Numbered from the stretch's first letter, positions 35,735 through 48,376 are shown. The stretch is DNA of 64,000 bases from Seison nebaliae (GCA_023231475.1 JALJEE010000715.1:62001-126000); one strand, 5' to 3'. Notes: generated from the sequence alone by a model not told the origin. Translations and numbers: made by a program.

Positions 35735-36567
35735 ATGCCACGACAAACACAAGCGAAGGAAGGGCAAGTGAAGGAGAAGACTGCCGTTCCTGAAGTGGAG
35801 GAGGAGAGTAGTACGAAAAAATGGGGAAGATATAATCCGTTACCTGATGATTCTCCCATTCTCATTAGAATTGCGTCGAAGATCAAAAGTTTTCATGAAG
35901 TTCTCAATGAATCACAAAATCATTCCATTAAAAATAGCTCAGATGTTAAATCCTCAATATCAACCGAAGGATGATCAACATAGTTCTAGATATTCTGGTG
36001 GTAGTTTATGGAGAACTTCGGTAAGTAATTTTTACTCATTTTTATTTTCTAATTAAGTAATTTCTCTTGAATATTTTTAAAATTCACAAAAATTTTATTC
36101 ATGAGAATTAATCAGAAGATATGAATTTATATAAAATTGATTTTATTTTTTTATTCAATTTTTTTTAATAAAAAAAACATATTTGCAGAATAAAATGAGA
36201 GAAGAAACGAGAAGTATTGCTCAAGGTGGAAATATACAAAGTTTCTTGAGTGGACAACGTTCCAGCGATTTCCAAGTTAGTTAGCTTATCGTTTGTTCCG
36301 TAATTGGAACGATTAAAATATGATCGATAGATGTTTTGTCGTTTGGAAGCGCAGAAGAAGAGAGTGAAGGATCATGCTGATTCGGTGGCAGTTGATATTC
36401 CATTTGGTATAATGCAGGAATTGCGTAAAGATACGGAAGATATAATAGCGATCATAGCAGCCGAGTATATTAGACAGTTGGGCCAGAAAGATCAGTTAAC
36501 ACATGAGGCACTTCAATGTTATCAGGAAATAAACGCGCTGAATCAGATGACCGAATTCTATTTATAA
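35735..36567 (+). CDS. Unrecognised small basic/helical protein
   Basis: Four exons: 35735-35888, 35938-36020, 36189-36275 and 36331-36567 (introns 49, 168 and 55 bp; donors GTTTTC, GTAAGT and GTTAGT), 186 aa. The N-terminus is charged (MPRQTQAKEGQVKEK) and followed by RYNPLPDDSPILIRIASKIK. The middle is polar, and the C-terminal 80 residues are predicted helical (EAQKKRVKDHADSVAVDI, then ELRKDTEDIIAIIAAEYIRQ). There is no signal peptide or membrane span. All joins keep frame, which is good evidence that the gene is real. The family is unknown. The start codon lies about 190 bp from the opposite-strand gene, so the two may share a bidirectional promoter. Confidence 0.65.
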
Positions 36568-37376
36568 GAACGATTCTGACCGGAATTTAATTAATGAGAA
36601 GGAGAAGGGAATGTTCATTTACCTTCAATCTCAATTCACCTTCAAACGTCAGTAGCGGCTAGCCATCCTCCGTACAGAAAGATTATTAGGCAGAACTTCT
36701 GACTTGTCCTTTTCTATCATCTAATTCTCATTTTCTTTCAAAAACAACATTACTAAACACACATGGATATATGCTCTCCCCTTTCCCATATTTTCCTGAT
36801 ATTTCCTTGATGTTTCCAAAAATAAATTTTCTTTTCAAATTTTACTGATTTCTAATGAGCATTCTTCTTCATTAACAACAAAATTAAAGAGAAATTCTTC
36901 AATTCTTCCAACGAATTATCATTCGATTGTCAACGTTTCTATAGTTACAGTTAATGAATTTCATCATCTCTCGACGAATATGGCAATTTGAATTGGAATG
37001 AATTATTCCGTTTAAATATCATTCACTTCTCTCATATCACTTCATATCAACCACAGACGGATATAAATCTGTGAGATTGTGTTAGGTCATCAATCATAAT
37101 TTGAGAGGAGATCGTTCGCTAATGACCGAATTCGTCATTAATCGCAATATATTTTTAGTGTTTTCCTCATCATTCTTCATTTAGATCTGTCTTTCCTTAA
37201 ACTAAAGGGAAAATAAAGGAATAATTCCTAAAAATAATAGAGGATACTTCAAAAACAATAATTATTGGTTGGTTGATTGATTCGGATACAAATCATCTAA
37301 TAAATCATTCGGTAGTAAATAAACTGATCACTCTTTCTTCCCAATTCAATTTTGAAAGAAGAAAACAATTTTACTA
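36568..37376. other. Spacer before the 7TM-like gene
   Basis: About 810 bp of AT-rich sequence with no coding potential seen. It should hold the 3' UTR of the upstream gene and the promoter of the downstream one. Confidence 0.5.
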
Positions 37377-39719
37377 ATGGCAGTTGGTGGAGGAGTAATC
37401 GTATTTCTAGTACTATTTACATTATTCCTATTATGCGGTTGTTTGATCAATGTCAATTTGTTACGAAATAAGATCCAGCTCTATCGTCGAATCAAACGCT
37501 TACGAAGGGAATTGCGTTGTCGCCATAAAAGTTTCGAACATTTAAATTCCTCCCAACTCGAGAATCGAGAAGAGGCCATGAAGAATAAAGACATTTATTC
37601 GGCATTGCTCACTTTGGAATCCTCTCAAATCCGTTCAATGACTTCACTTACCATAAGTGTCGGAGTAAATTTGTCGTTGGGCAACTTATTCTCTTTTACA
37701 CATCTCCTACTCTTCATTATGACTTGTATAATGCAAGCGTGGGCACTCGGTTATTATTGTTGTTTAGTCACTGAACTTTTATATTATGCATCACGACTCG
37801 TCATCATCTGGTGTAATATCATCACACTCTACTACATTTATCATATCGCTCATTCAAACAACAACGACAACAACAACAATAATAATAATAATAATGTGGA
37901 ATTAAAAAAGAATTCGATAACATCATCACCATCAATTCAACAATTCCATTCGATCGTTGAAATGACAAGTGATAATCATTTAGTTGAGAATAAGTTACTA
38001 AAAGAGACATTACCAATCCTTCATCAACCGTCATGTCTCGAATGTATTCTTCCTCCGAATGTTTTTCGTAATTTTAATACAAGTCAATCCACCGACACTA
38101 CATCGACAATTCTCAATAATGTTCCAATTGAAGAGATTGTTTATGAACCGTCACCTTATGATATTAGTGATTATGAGCAGAATATGGACGACTATAAATG
38201 TCCATCTATTTTTCCGAACGAACGAACTTTGGAGAATGGAGAAAAATCTACTCGAAACATTTGGGAGACGATACGATACGGATATAAATGGCCCATCTGT
38301 ATCTTTCTCGTGTGGTTGGGCACGTTAATTTTCGTAGGAATTTTCCTTTTCCAACGAATCGTCATCGTTCTCGGTCATTCGAAACCGTACGTTAAATCAT
38401 GTGCAATTTCGTGGGGACGACCGATCGAACATCAACTTCGTCAACTTCTTATTAAATTACTTCCATCATTTACTGATCCGTCGACAATTAGTTTGGAGTC
38501 GTTAGGGAACACTTCACACAACGATCCATTAATTCATATTTACAATCGAATTATGAAAGAAATTCATGGAATGGAAAATATCGTCAATCTCATTCAACAG
38601 GAAATGATGAGAAAACAAATTTTTCTTTTCTCTTACGTTTTCATCGGATGGATCTTACCACTCGTCATCATATTTGGTCTCTTCATTAAAAATATTCGAT
38701 CGGGAATGGGAACAAAATTAGCTCCGAAAGAAATTAGGAAATCTATTCGAAGTTCTTTTATGAAAGAAACTCTAAATCAACCCGACGTCCTATCGGCCAA
38801 ATCACGAAAAGTTTTAGGCAATTTAACGAACAATATTCTCTTGACATATATGAATTCGACGGAGAGTAAAGATAATGCCAGTTCTGATTCATCATCACGA
38901 CGACCAGACATTTATATTAAACAACAACTCAAATTGAAACAGGATTCATTTAATCGTTTCAAAAAAGAGAAAACGATAAAAAAACCAAAATATCCATTCT
39001 CAACGAAAGAGAGTGAAACGAAGAAATTTTCATTAAATTTAATTTTAGCACTTTTCATTCTTTTCTTCCTCGTAGGAACAACACCGTTTTTTTGGACTTT
39101 ATGTTTCACTCAAAATCCGTCACTTATCACGTCCGATTATTCAGAATTACCGTTCTTTTATGGATATAATCGAAATTTCGATTCCACAAAATATCAATTT
39201 GGCAAATTCTATTTACTAATCAAAAGTTATTTAATTGATACTGGTCATATTATGGAAGTAAAACGAAATACAACGACAACATTTAATCCGAAAGAAGATA
39301 TCGATCGATATCTCGCTCGTTTCACCAGTACTAAATCTCCCGATATTACAAACAATTTAACTAATCATAATTATTTATATTCGAATCATTACGAATTATC
39401 GAATCATAGAAATTATCAACTCAAAATATTTAATGATCGTCAAAGAGAAGAAATGGGAAATTTTAATGAAAAAATAAAGAAAGAAAATGAAAAAATGCTG
39501 AGACGATATCGGAGATCGAATATGCAAATGCAAATTAATCAAATTGAGAAGAAACGTCATCAAATGATCAATGAAACATTTATGAAGATGTATGAACATA
39601 TGAAACATTTCCATCACAACGACGATATTCTTCAAAAACATTTATATCAGAGTCTCACCGTTGAATTATTCTTCTTCCTCTACTGTACATTCAATATAGC
39701 CATTTACTACGTCCTCTAA
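37377..39719 (+). CDS. Seven-transmembrane-like orphan membrane protein
   Basis: Intronless, 780 aa. By eye there are seven hydrophobic segments: about residues 4-26 (IVFLVLFTLFLLCGCLINVNL), 90-119, 120-157 (dense, aromatic), about 302-330 (ICIFLVWLGTLIFVGIFLF), about 415-440 (FLFSYVFIGWILPLVIIFGL), about 553-575 (LILALFILFFLVGTTPFFW) and 760-780 (ELFFFLYCTFNIAIYYVL). Prolines in the fifth and sixth, and an N-I-A-I-Y sequence in place of NPxxY in the last, recall class A GPCRs; no DRY motif is seen. Between segments 3 and 4 is an Asn-rich loop with an NNNNNDNN-type run. Between 6 and 7 is an unusually long loop of about 185 residues, basic and Gln/His-rich. The protein stops right after the last segment. 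A multipass membrane protein is sure; GPCR identity is inference. Confidence 0.6.
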   Translation: MAVGGGVIVFLVLFTLFLLCGCLINVNLLRNKIQLYRRIKRLRRELRCRHKSFEHLNSSQLENREEAMKNKDIYSALLTLESSQIRSMTSLTISVGVNLSLGNLFSFTHLLLFIMTCIMQAWALGYYCCLVTELLYYASRLVIIWCNIITLYYIYHIAHSNNNDNNNNNNNNNVELKKNSITSSPSIQQFHSIVEMTSDNHLVENKLLKETLPILHQPSCLECILPPNVFRNFNTSQSTDTTSTILNNVPIEEIVYEPSPYDISDYEQNMDDYKCPSIFPNERTLENGEKSTRNIWETIRYGYKWPICIFLVWLGTLIFVGIFLFQRIVIVLGHSKPYVKSCAISWGRPIEHQLRQLLIKLLPSFTDPSTISLESLGNTSHNDPLIHIYNRIMKEIHGMENIVNLIQQEMMRKQIFLFSYVFIGWILPLVIIFGLFIKNIRSGMGTKLAPKEIRKSIRSSFMKETLNQPDVLSAKSRKVLGNLTNNILLTYMNSTESKDNASSDSSSRRPDIYIKQQLKLKQDSFNRFKKEKTIKKPKYPFSTKESETKKFSLNLILALFILFFLVGTTPFFWTLCFTQNPSLITSDYSELPFFYGYNRNFDSTKYQFGKFYLLIKSYLIDTGHIMEVKRNTTTTFNPKEDIDRYLARFTSTKSPDITNNLTNHNYLYSNHYELSNHRNYQLKIFNDRQREEMGNFNEKIKKENEKMLRRYRRSNMQMQINQIEKKRHQMINETFMKMYEHMKHFHHNDDILQKHLYQSLTVELFFFLYCTFNIAIYYVL

Positions 39720-39744
39720 ATTCAAATATCTTTTTTACTTCCGA

Positions 39745-39750
39745 AATAAA
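39745..39750 (+). terminator. Probable polyadenylation signal of the 7TM-like gene
   Basis: AATAAA 26 bp after the stop codon and about 25 bp before the stop codon of the opposite-strand gene. Confidence 0.4.
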
Positions 39751-39775
39751 ATTCTCTTTTTATCTTAAAACTTAA

Positions 39776-42700
39776 TTATAAAATTATAGTACCACCATTA
39801 CCTGTCACATGTTTCTCGTGCAATCTTCTATCGATCAATAAATTATATTCATTGTCAAATGTCCTCTTATGGAAACGTTTCAAATCATAAACGATTCTCC
39901 ATCTAAAAACAGGAATAAATTTAAATTAAAAAAATCTAAATAATTGAAAAAAAAAACTTTTTGTTTCGTTCACTTTGACCAAATAATCCTTTCAAATTCC
40001 TCTCCAAGAAAACGATTCCTCTTCTCGTTAAACATTTCTTGTATTTCTGCAGAAATAATTCGAGAAGTTTCGACGAGTCTAACGGTTGTTTCTTCCGATT
40101 TATATGCCAACGGAATGTTTGACAAATGTCCTTAATGGAATTTTGGAATAATTTGAGTTTATGTTCGTCGTTAATTTGGAGAGACGAACGAAGGAAGAAT
40201 TGACGATAAAGAAATTTCAAAATTCTTCGAATATAAAAATCGATCGATTCTTCCCAAACATATTTCGAGAAATGTTCCTTCAATCCACCATCTAAATTTA
40301 ATGGACAATTCAATTCTAATGATAATCGTCGTCGTTTTACCAGAATCCGATTGTGGAAAATACCATTCAATCGACAGAAAGGAATTGTATCACAAAGGAA
40401 TTTAATGAAAATTTTCGTGGAGATTAAACCTTTTCGAAGAGTTCCAATCAAAAAATATAATTGTTTTATTGACGATAATAGAAGAATATCATCATGATTG
40501 ACGATGGATTGTTGAAGGAATTTGACGGAAAATAAAAATAGTTTCAATTGATAAATTGGAAGAGAATCGATGAAATTTATTGATTTTTCTTTCGAGATTT
40601 TCCTTTGAATTCTCTTCTTTTTACAATTTCTTTTAATTTTTAAATTTAATTCCACCGTCGGAACTTTCTTCACGTAACAATCAAAATGGAATTTATTTCT
40701 CGTTTTCCTTTTCCCTCCTTCCAAATCTTCGACGATAATCGTCGTATCTGAATCGAAATTTATTCCATCATTTTGTGGAATTGAGAGAATGACTTCTGAT
40801 TCTTTCTCTTTCGTCTTTAAAAATTGTTCGATTTGAAATTTCTTATAATGTTCGTCTAATGTTCGTCTTCCTCTCTTCTTCTTCAATCTTTTCAATTCGT
40901 TCTTCATCTTCTTCTCATTTGGTAATTTGATGTTATGGAGTAAAGTCGTCGTCTTTTCATTCTCTTTTGTTGATTTTTTAATATTTTTAAATGTTTCTGT
41001 CAAATTTTTGACAGCATTCTCCTTCTCTTGCACTAGACAATTGGCAAGTTCCTCTTCTTCTTTTTTTCCTCCATTCTCTGTTTTTTCTATTTTTTTCATT
41101 TCCGTTAAAATTTCCTTATTTTTTTTCAATTTTTCAATTTTCCGTTCTGCAGGTTTTTCCATCATCGTCAGATCCGTAACATATTTATCTGATATTTTCA
41201 ATTTATTAATATCATTCCAATTCATTTGCAATTGATTATATGAACATTTCTTCCGAACGATATTGACGAATTGATCGACGAAATTATGAAACATCAATTT
41301 CAATTGATAATGAGCAATATCGGCAGATCGATGAACTTTAGGAGAATATTGGACGATCCGTAACCAATCACAATCATTGATGAAGAAATTGGAAATGCTT
41401 TTCAAATCTTCTAAATATTCTTCACTTTCATTCTCTGAGGAAATGATATATGGTTTATATAGTTCGATGAATTCCTTCAATTTCGTCAATGAATCCACCG
41501 TTTCATTTTTCCAATATCGTTCGTCCTGATAATAAAGTCGAAGGAATTTCCGTTTAATGATTATCGGTAATTGGACGTTATCACGGAAAAATAATTCTTT
41601 TATTTTCTTCTCCTTCTTTTCATTTGGATGAGATTTTTTATCGAGGAGAAATCTCAATCGATTACCAGCCGCTTTCTGATGACGATATGGAAGAAGATTT
41701 CGTTCGAAATGTTCCAATATCATTCGATCTGACATATCATATTTTTTACATTGATCATATGTAGAGAGAAGAAGTTGATCTTCAAATTTGTTATAAGTTT
41801 TCGAATAAACTGGATATTGACGTTTGTACGTCCAATGAAGATAACTGTATTTGGGCAATAATGAGATGTGACTGAAAATGATGGAATGAGAGAAGAATAA
41901 TCGTAATAATGGTGATAAAGGAAATCCGATAGTTCGACCTTCTTTCTTACATGAATACAAATCATCTTTCATTAATCGAATTCCACATTTCTCATAAAAT
42001 TTAACATAATTCTCTAGAATCTCATCAGACACTTCATTGATCAATTCGTCTTGTGATGGTTTCGTCAATTCTAAAATGATTCGATCATCATTCCGACAAA
42101 TGTGTGAACGATGAAGAAAAATATCTAAATGGATGGATTGTCTTAAAGAATTGATATCGGAGAAGAATAATACTTCTGCCATTTTGAAACATGTTAATTT
42201 ATCAGATAATGATGATTGAGAAATCAATTTATTCATCTCGTAAAACATCGATCTCAATTCCATATTAAATTCATCATTCAAACTAGTACAATCTTTTATT
42301 TGATCCGGTTGATTCTCACAAGTTAAACGTCTGAAAAACGATAAGGAAATTTGATCATCAGATGATAAATTGTTGATTTTCTGAAGATTTTTTATTATCG
42401 ATGATGTCGATACCATCGTCGATGGAATCGTGAATGATAATAAATATGTTTGAGTCAACAATTGAACATATTGTTTCATCTGCTTAATAAGAGTTTGGAG
42501 ATGTTTCTCGTTGAATTGGATGGGGAAAGTTTTGGGATGAATTGAACGATCAATTCGATTGCGATTTTTCTTCGCTAAATTATCGACAGGAATCGAAAAA
42601 GAAATATTTTGTCCTTTCTTTATCTTCTTCTTCTCAGTATCTTCATCGTCTTCTTCCGAATCATTTGGAGGATTCAAACACAACGATTTAAGTGGAGTGG

Positions 42701-43930
42701 AGAATTTCTTATCATTATTCATCATATCATGCCAATCATCATACAAATTTTTGATTTCTTTTTTCGAAATTTTCGCCGAATTATTAAAACGACGTTCATC
42801 TTCGTCATCATCCAAATCGATACCAAATTCTCCAATTTTCGTTTCTTCATCATTATTGTCATCGTCGTCGATATCGTTCGGTTTGAAATGTTTGAATGGA
42901 TTATCTTCTGGTAATAGATCGCCAGATGATGGTATTTGAAAATCACCGGGCAAATAATCAGTATCAAAAAATTCTTCTCGTAAGAAATTCGTATTCAAAT
43001 CACATTGTTCATTGTCATTAATAGTGGTTGATGGTTCGAATGAATTCTCTTCCGTTTGACAATATGTGTCGTTGAGAAAGGTCAAATAATCTCGATCATC
43101 ATTATCATGAAATAAATTGTTGTTGTTGTTATGGTCGTCATTGAGTTGAGGAAAATTGAATTGATTATTTTCATCGAAATTAAATAAATTGAAATTCTCA
43201 TTTGTCATTAATGACGATTGTTGATTTGGAGTGAATGTCAAATCGAAATCTTTCAATTGATTACCATATAAATTATATGGAGTTATCGTACTCTCGAAAT
43301 CCACAGGATTCTCATACAATTGTGATTCTAATTCAAAAATGGATTTACCTTTCAATTCGATATTCGCTCTCGTCTCATATTGATGTAATTGATTTTCTCT
43401 CTTTTCTTCACTCTCCTCATCTTCTCCTTCTGTTGTTGTTGTTGTTGTTGTTTCTTCACTTGTTACCGATAAATTATCATCAGTTGATGGAATATATGAT
43501 TCATCATCATCATCTTCTTCATCGGTAACTGAATTGAAATTCTTTCGTCGTTTCATCCGATTCTTTGTCATCATCTGTACTTCTTTACATCGTTTCCTGG
43601 TGACGGGACCGAGGAAATGGTGAAATTTTCCACTTTCATTATCGTTATTTGTTTCGATTAATCGTGAACACATTCCATCTAATTCTTGAAGAAATTTATT
43701 CTTTTCTAAATTCTCTTCCAATTTCTTCTTCTCTTCCTCAAACGGTTCTCCATTCACATATTTCAAATAATCAACGGTCAATTCATTCTTGAGAATGGTC
43801 TGTTAAAACAGAAAAAAATTAAAAATTTCAATAAAAAAAAATGTTTAACGGAAATTATTTTCTTTGTTTGTTTGGAGGTCAAATTAAATTTTTTTGCTTT
43901 CTCTTCTATTAGATTCGTCACTTCTTCCAT
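39776..43930 (-). CDS. GON4L: GON4L/Mute-like nuclear regulator
   Basis: Three exons: 43930-43850, 43799-39958 and 39902-39776 (introns 50 and 55 bp; donors GTTAAA and GTTTTT), 1,349 aa. GON4L (Drosophila Mute) is a nuclear protein acting in transcriptional repression and histone locus bodies. Supporting features are an N-terminal helix (NLIEEKAKKFNLTSKQTKKI), LGPVTRK, a long Asp/Glu-rich region with a DDDDESYIPSTDDN-type motif, and KISKKEIKNLYDDW. The best-conserved segment of the family is present (QMKQYVQLLTQTYLLS), followed by a SANT-like stretch (EDQLLLSTYDQCKK...LLPYRHQKAAGNRLRFLL) at about residues 690-750. The C-terminal half is Lys-rich and low complexity. The start of exon 1 lies 20 bp after an acceptor-like cattttttag and 110 bp after the RPB11 stop, so the two genes form a tight same-strand pair. 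Confidence 0.85.
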
Positions 43931-44040
43931 CGATCAAATATTTCATTAATCTAAAAATGAAGGAATTCTGAAGGAAGAAAAATGAAATTTATAAAATTTT
44001 ATTCATAATTTTTTTTATTCTCAAATTCAATCGAGATTTA

Positions 44041-44394
44041 CTATCGTTGTTTCCGTTCACTCTTCAATAGAGTCTTCTCAACAATTCCTTGTAAATTAGT
44101 GACAGTTGAGATCAATTCACTAATCGCATCGTTGAATGCGTCGACTGGTTTGTAATGTTCATCTTTCGTCTGAATTCTCAATTCAAATTTCGTCTCAAGT
44201 GGATGAGGAATTCGAAAACCGGCGAATTTCACTTTGGGATTCTTCAAAATTTGATCTCGCAAAACATTTCCTAAAGTCGCGTCTTCTTTGTTGATGATGA
44301 AAACGGTCGTGTTAGGAATGTTCGTTTCTTGGTGGAGGACCTTCTTCTCTCCTTCCAATAACGTAAAATTCTCGTAGCGGTCTGGCGCGTTCAT
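44041..44394 (-). CDS. POLR2J: RNA polymerase II subunit RPB11
   Basis: Intronless, 117 aa, the usual family length. RPB11 heterodimerises with RPB3 in the Pol II assembly platform and is the alpha-subunit-like partner. Hallmarks are MNAPDRYENFTLLEGEKKV at the N-terminus, INKEDATLGNVLRDQIL, FAGFRIPHPLE and LRIQTKDEHYKPVDAF. The DATLGN motif and the length separate it from the Pol I/III paralogue RPAC2. It lies immediately upstream of GON4L on the same strand. Confidence 0.98.
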   Translation of the reverse strand: MNAPDRYENFTLLEGEKKVLHQETNIPNTTVFIINKEDATLGNVLRDQILKNPKVKFAGFRIPHPLETKFELRIQTKDEHYKPVDAFNDAISELISTVTNLQGIVEKTLLKSERKQR

Positions 44395-45981
44395 AGTCGA
44401 AGAAAAACCGTTAACTTTTCCAGATAATCCTCAAATTCCAGAATAAAGCTCAAAATTTGAATTTGATTTAAATTTTTTTTCTTATTTTTCAATTCAAAAA
44501 TTCTTCTTCTAATTGAATCATGACATTTAATCACTGAACGTCGATTATTCACAAATCATTTCAGTTAGTTATTAATTTCTCAGATTTTACTTTGTCTAAT
44601 TAAATTAGATTCTTTCTAAATTTTAACAAAAATCTCATTCGGATGTGTCATGAAGGAGAGAGGATGAATAGTAATTCTGACTAATTGATTCCATATCAGA
44701 TTTCCCGTTTAGACAAGGAAATTTTGATTATGGAGAACGAACTAACATTTGACAGGCAAATCACAATTGAATCTCCTTTCAAATTCTCAAGTTTTTTTCC
44801 AAATCAATTGTACTGCGAAAGAAAATCAGTAGTATGTCCATGAAGACAGTCTCTCAATCATTCGTCGATTGGGTAAGAAAGTCTCGTTGTGATGGCACGT
44901 CAAAAAAACAATTGCATATCCTTTAGACGGAAAGTTGGACGAAATAGTTTCCTAGAAAATTTTTTATACCATTTTTTTTCTTTTTGAATCTTTTAAGAAA
45001 TTTTTATAGTTGTCTGATGCAGATGTATAGTTGTTTCTTTCGATAATATTATTTCGAATAGATCATAAGAAGAAGTGATTTTGTTATAATAAAATTAATT
45101 GGGAAATTTGTTTAAATGTTTCTTGTTTATGGCAAGAGGGGAGAATGCATTAATAGAATAAGACTTTGTTGTTCGTCAGTCGTATAAACAGATATTAATT
45201 AATGTTCTTTCTTCCTTCGTTTAAAAGAAAGGAGAAATATATTTCTAGTTGAAGTGTTTCGTCGGAGAGAAAACCAATTCGTCTTTCCCGTAGGTAATCA
45301 TCATTCAACTCGTCATTAGAAGTGAAATTGTAAATGGGAATAATAATTAGGAGAAGAAACATTTAATTGAGTAATTGCTACGGAATATTAACAATAAGAC
45401 GCTTATTAACTTTTTTTTATATTCGACCATCATCATCATTATCATCATCAATATTCAACAGACGGAATTCCTTTATTCTCATTATCTGATTTCTTCATCC
45501 AATCTAGTTTAACACTGTATCACCATCATCATTATGCTCATGACTGTCATGTTTCTCCTCTCTTTTTTTTTTGCTCATCATCCAGTTATCCTTCACTCTC
45601 GATCTTTCTCGACGAACGAGATAATTATAACGAAAATAACATGAATGTATGAAAAGAATCGTAGTGTTAGAGAATGATATAATATCAAGATTCTCCACTT
45701 CGTTTCCTTCTACTCGTCAATAATTATCACACATTCTCCTGCCAATGGGTATTAGTACTTTGAAGAATTGCTGTGCTGCCAGCACTTGATAAATTGATGA
45801 CAATCATTTGACAAGTTTCCTAATCGAAAAAGAAATTCTTTCGTTCAACGAAGGTCATTTTTCCAGAAGGCTACGAATGTTTGTGAATAGAGCTTATTAA
45901 TTTAGGGAGAAAGATTCAACAATAAATATTGGAGTATATCAAGCGATTTCTTCCTTTCTTTCTGCATATTGCTCATTAGCA

Positions 45982-46000
45982 ACACACACACACACACACA
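45982..46000. repeat. (CA)n microsatellite
   Basis: Uninterrupted AC/CA dinucleotide run of about 19 bases. Confidence 0.85.
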
Positions 46001-48376
46001 ATTCATACATATGATGACGTTCCTCCTAATAACTTTCTTCCACTGGACATTCGTCTCATCTAGAAATCACTAAACTAAATAAATTTCCGCATAATGAAAT
46101 TGAGATTTAATTTTGAAAAATAAATAATTTATGATTCCTCCTCCCACCAATCTCCTTCCAAGGATATTCTTCTCATAACACTCAATTTGTTCGTTCTCGT
46201 CCACAAACTTCCTTCACTTTCCATCGTTTTGATTGATGAAAAGATTTTATAAAATTTCATCTTTCCAGTCGCTACTTCCCGAAAATGTTGGGAAATTTTC
46301 AGTTTTATTATTCCCATACCGTCAATACTCATGTTACATCAAAACCACATTATTGGGAAGACCTGTGTGATTCATAACGTCGCATTTTTGTTTGTTATAA
46401 ACAATAATAGGAGGGAAATTTAGCGGAAGAAGGAAATTGGTGGCAGTTATACATATCTCAATGTGTTCCCAATTTCGTTCGTCTAATTGACTTGGAACGA
46501 ACAACAACAACAACATCAACGAGCCCACTCGAACAAAAGAGAATAATTTTAGGAAGATGGAAAAGAAACTAAAAAATTTTATTTATAAGAATATATACTA
46601 TTATTCATCATCGAATTTCCAGACTGATTAACGAATAAGAGAATTTTATGTTTGTTATTTATTGGCATGTTTTATTTACAAATACTGAGTCTTATTAATA
46701 GCGAGTGAAACTTAATCAATTATTGCTTAACGAATGATTAAACTCGAATTGTCGACCTTCACTCCCCTCAAATATTTCCGTAAGATTATTCGTAAAAGGA
46801 AAAAACCATCAACTCTATCAATACCGTCGTCGAATGAGGAAATTTATTTATTTATAAATATCTCCCAGTCCTGGTGGATGTTAATTGGAAATGTTTGTAC
46901 AAATATTTGATATCTCATCGAAACATCACCGAAACTTTCGGTCTATATCTCAATCAATCTATGTTGAAGAAAATGATCGAAAGTTACATCGAATTCTTCG
47001 AATTGAGAGCAGTTCAATTGACATTTGAGCATTCGTTTCGCTCACTTTTCCCGTCTAATAAATTTTAGTTAGAACAAATGGTCATTATATTCTTGTTGAG
47101 ATGAATTGCGTAGTGAATGTTGTTGGCAAGTTACGCCGATCGGTCGCCAACCAGAATGTTATTTTTGAATTAGATATTTATAAGTGATCGATACCGATAT
47201 TTTATTTTCATTATTCCTTTTCAAAATATCGATGTGTATGGAAGAGAATTGTACAATTTTATTAAATTGCACTTTGACTGCTCTCGTTCTGTTTTATATT
47301 TCCGACATCGTATCTTAGATGTGACATGAAATCCTGAGCATTCACATATAAGAAACCGGTAGTAATGCGTCATTTAGTGAAATTCATTCATTCATTCGTC
47401 TATTTGTAGATGGTGCATGGGAGGGTATTATACTGAAAAAAAATCGATTCATTCAATCGTCCCTCAACACAATTTACCTCCTTTATTTATAAGACGAATT
47501 TTATATTTAATTCATAAAAAAATATGATCCAGTTGTCACAATTATGAAGAAAGAAACGAATGATTCTCACGAGAGAATAACTTCCTTCAAACTTATTCAC
47601 CATTCATCCATCCTTTCTTACACAACTGGAATATTTGTCTTAAAAATTAGAAAGTAAAATTCGTCCAAAGAATTCCCGAAATAAAAGTGCAACGAAAATG
47701 GAAGACGGTAAATGATGATAGACTAATGTTGTGTCATTGAAATAGATTTAGTTTACATTAATCGTAAATGTCTTCCATTCTCCGTCTATAAATAAATCAT
47801 AGTTGATGGGAGAAATATTATCCAAATATTTGATATTAATAACATCATCATGGATAGTAACCGTCTTATGTTTTCGTTTTATGATGGAATAGGAATTCCC
47901 TAAAATTTTTATAGGAAAATACGTTGAAATTATGCCAATTTATCTCAATCGCCCAAAGAGAAAATATGAACGAGAAGGAAACTTCTTTGGCTTTCACCTA
48001 CTTCATTGGGTGTTCCTTTCCTCTTCTTCTTCTTCTTCCCCTCCCAATTTACAAGTCCATCATCCAATTTTATGTTTGATAATAATTCATATTTTAATAG
48101 GCTCTCCTCCATCTCCCGTCAGAGTCGAAATAAGAGAGAAAAGATAAGAAGGATGAATGGATCAACTTATAATTAATATCCACAATTTGGATGTTAAGTC
48201 GATTTAGTTGAAGGAAATTGACACAATGATGAAAATGAAACGAAATTCGAATAGAGTAAGGTAAAGAAAATGTCTCTCAATCATGTTAACTGTTCGGTGG
48301 GACTGACAACAATTCATCATAAAAAGAAATCCATATGTAAATGCTTCCACGCTTATGCCCGTCAATAACAAGAGGT

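Noticed and set aside
42559..42939. Plus-strand frames opposite the GON4L acidic region
   Set aside because: They are antisense of Asp/Glu codons (giving Ser/Phe runs), so shadows of the real gene.
46874..47068. 64-codon open frame in the RPB11/syntrophin spacer
   Set aside because: No ATG at its start, no flanking splice signals that extend it, and no recognisable motif.
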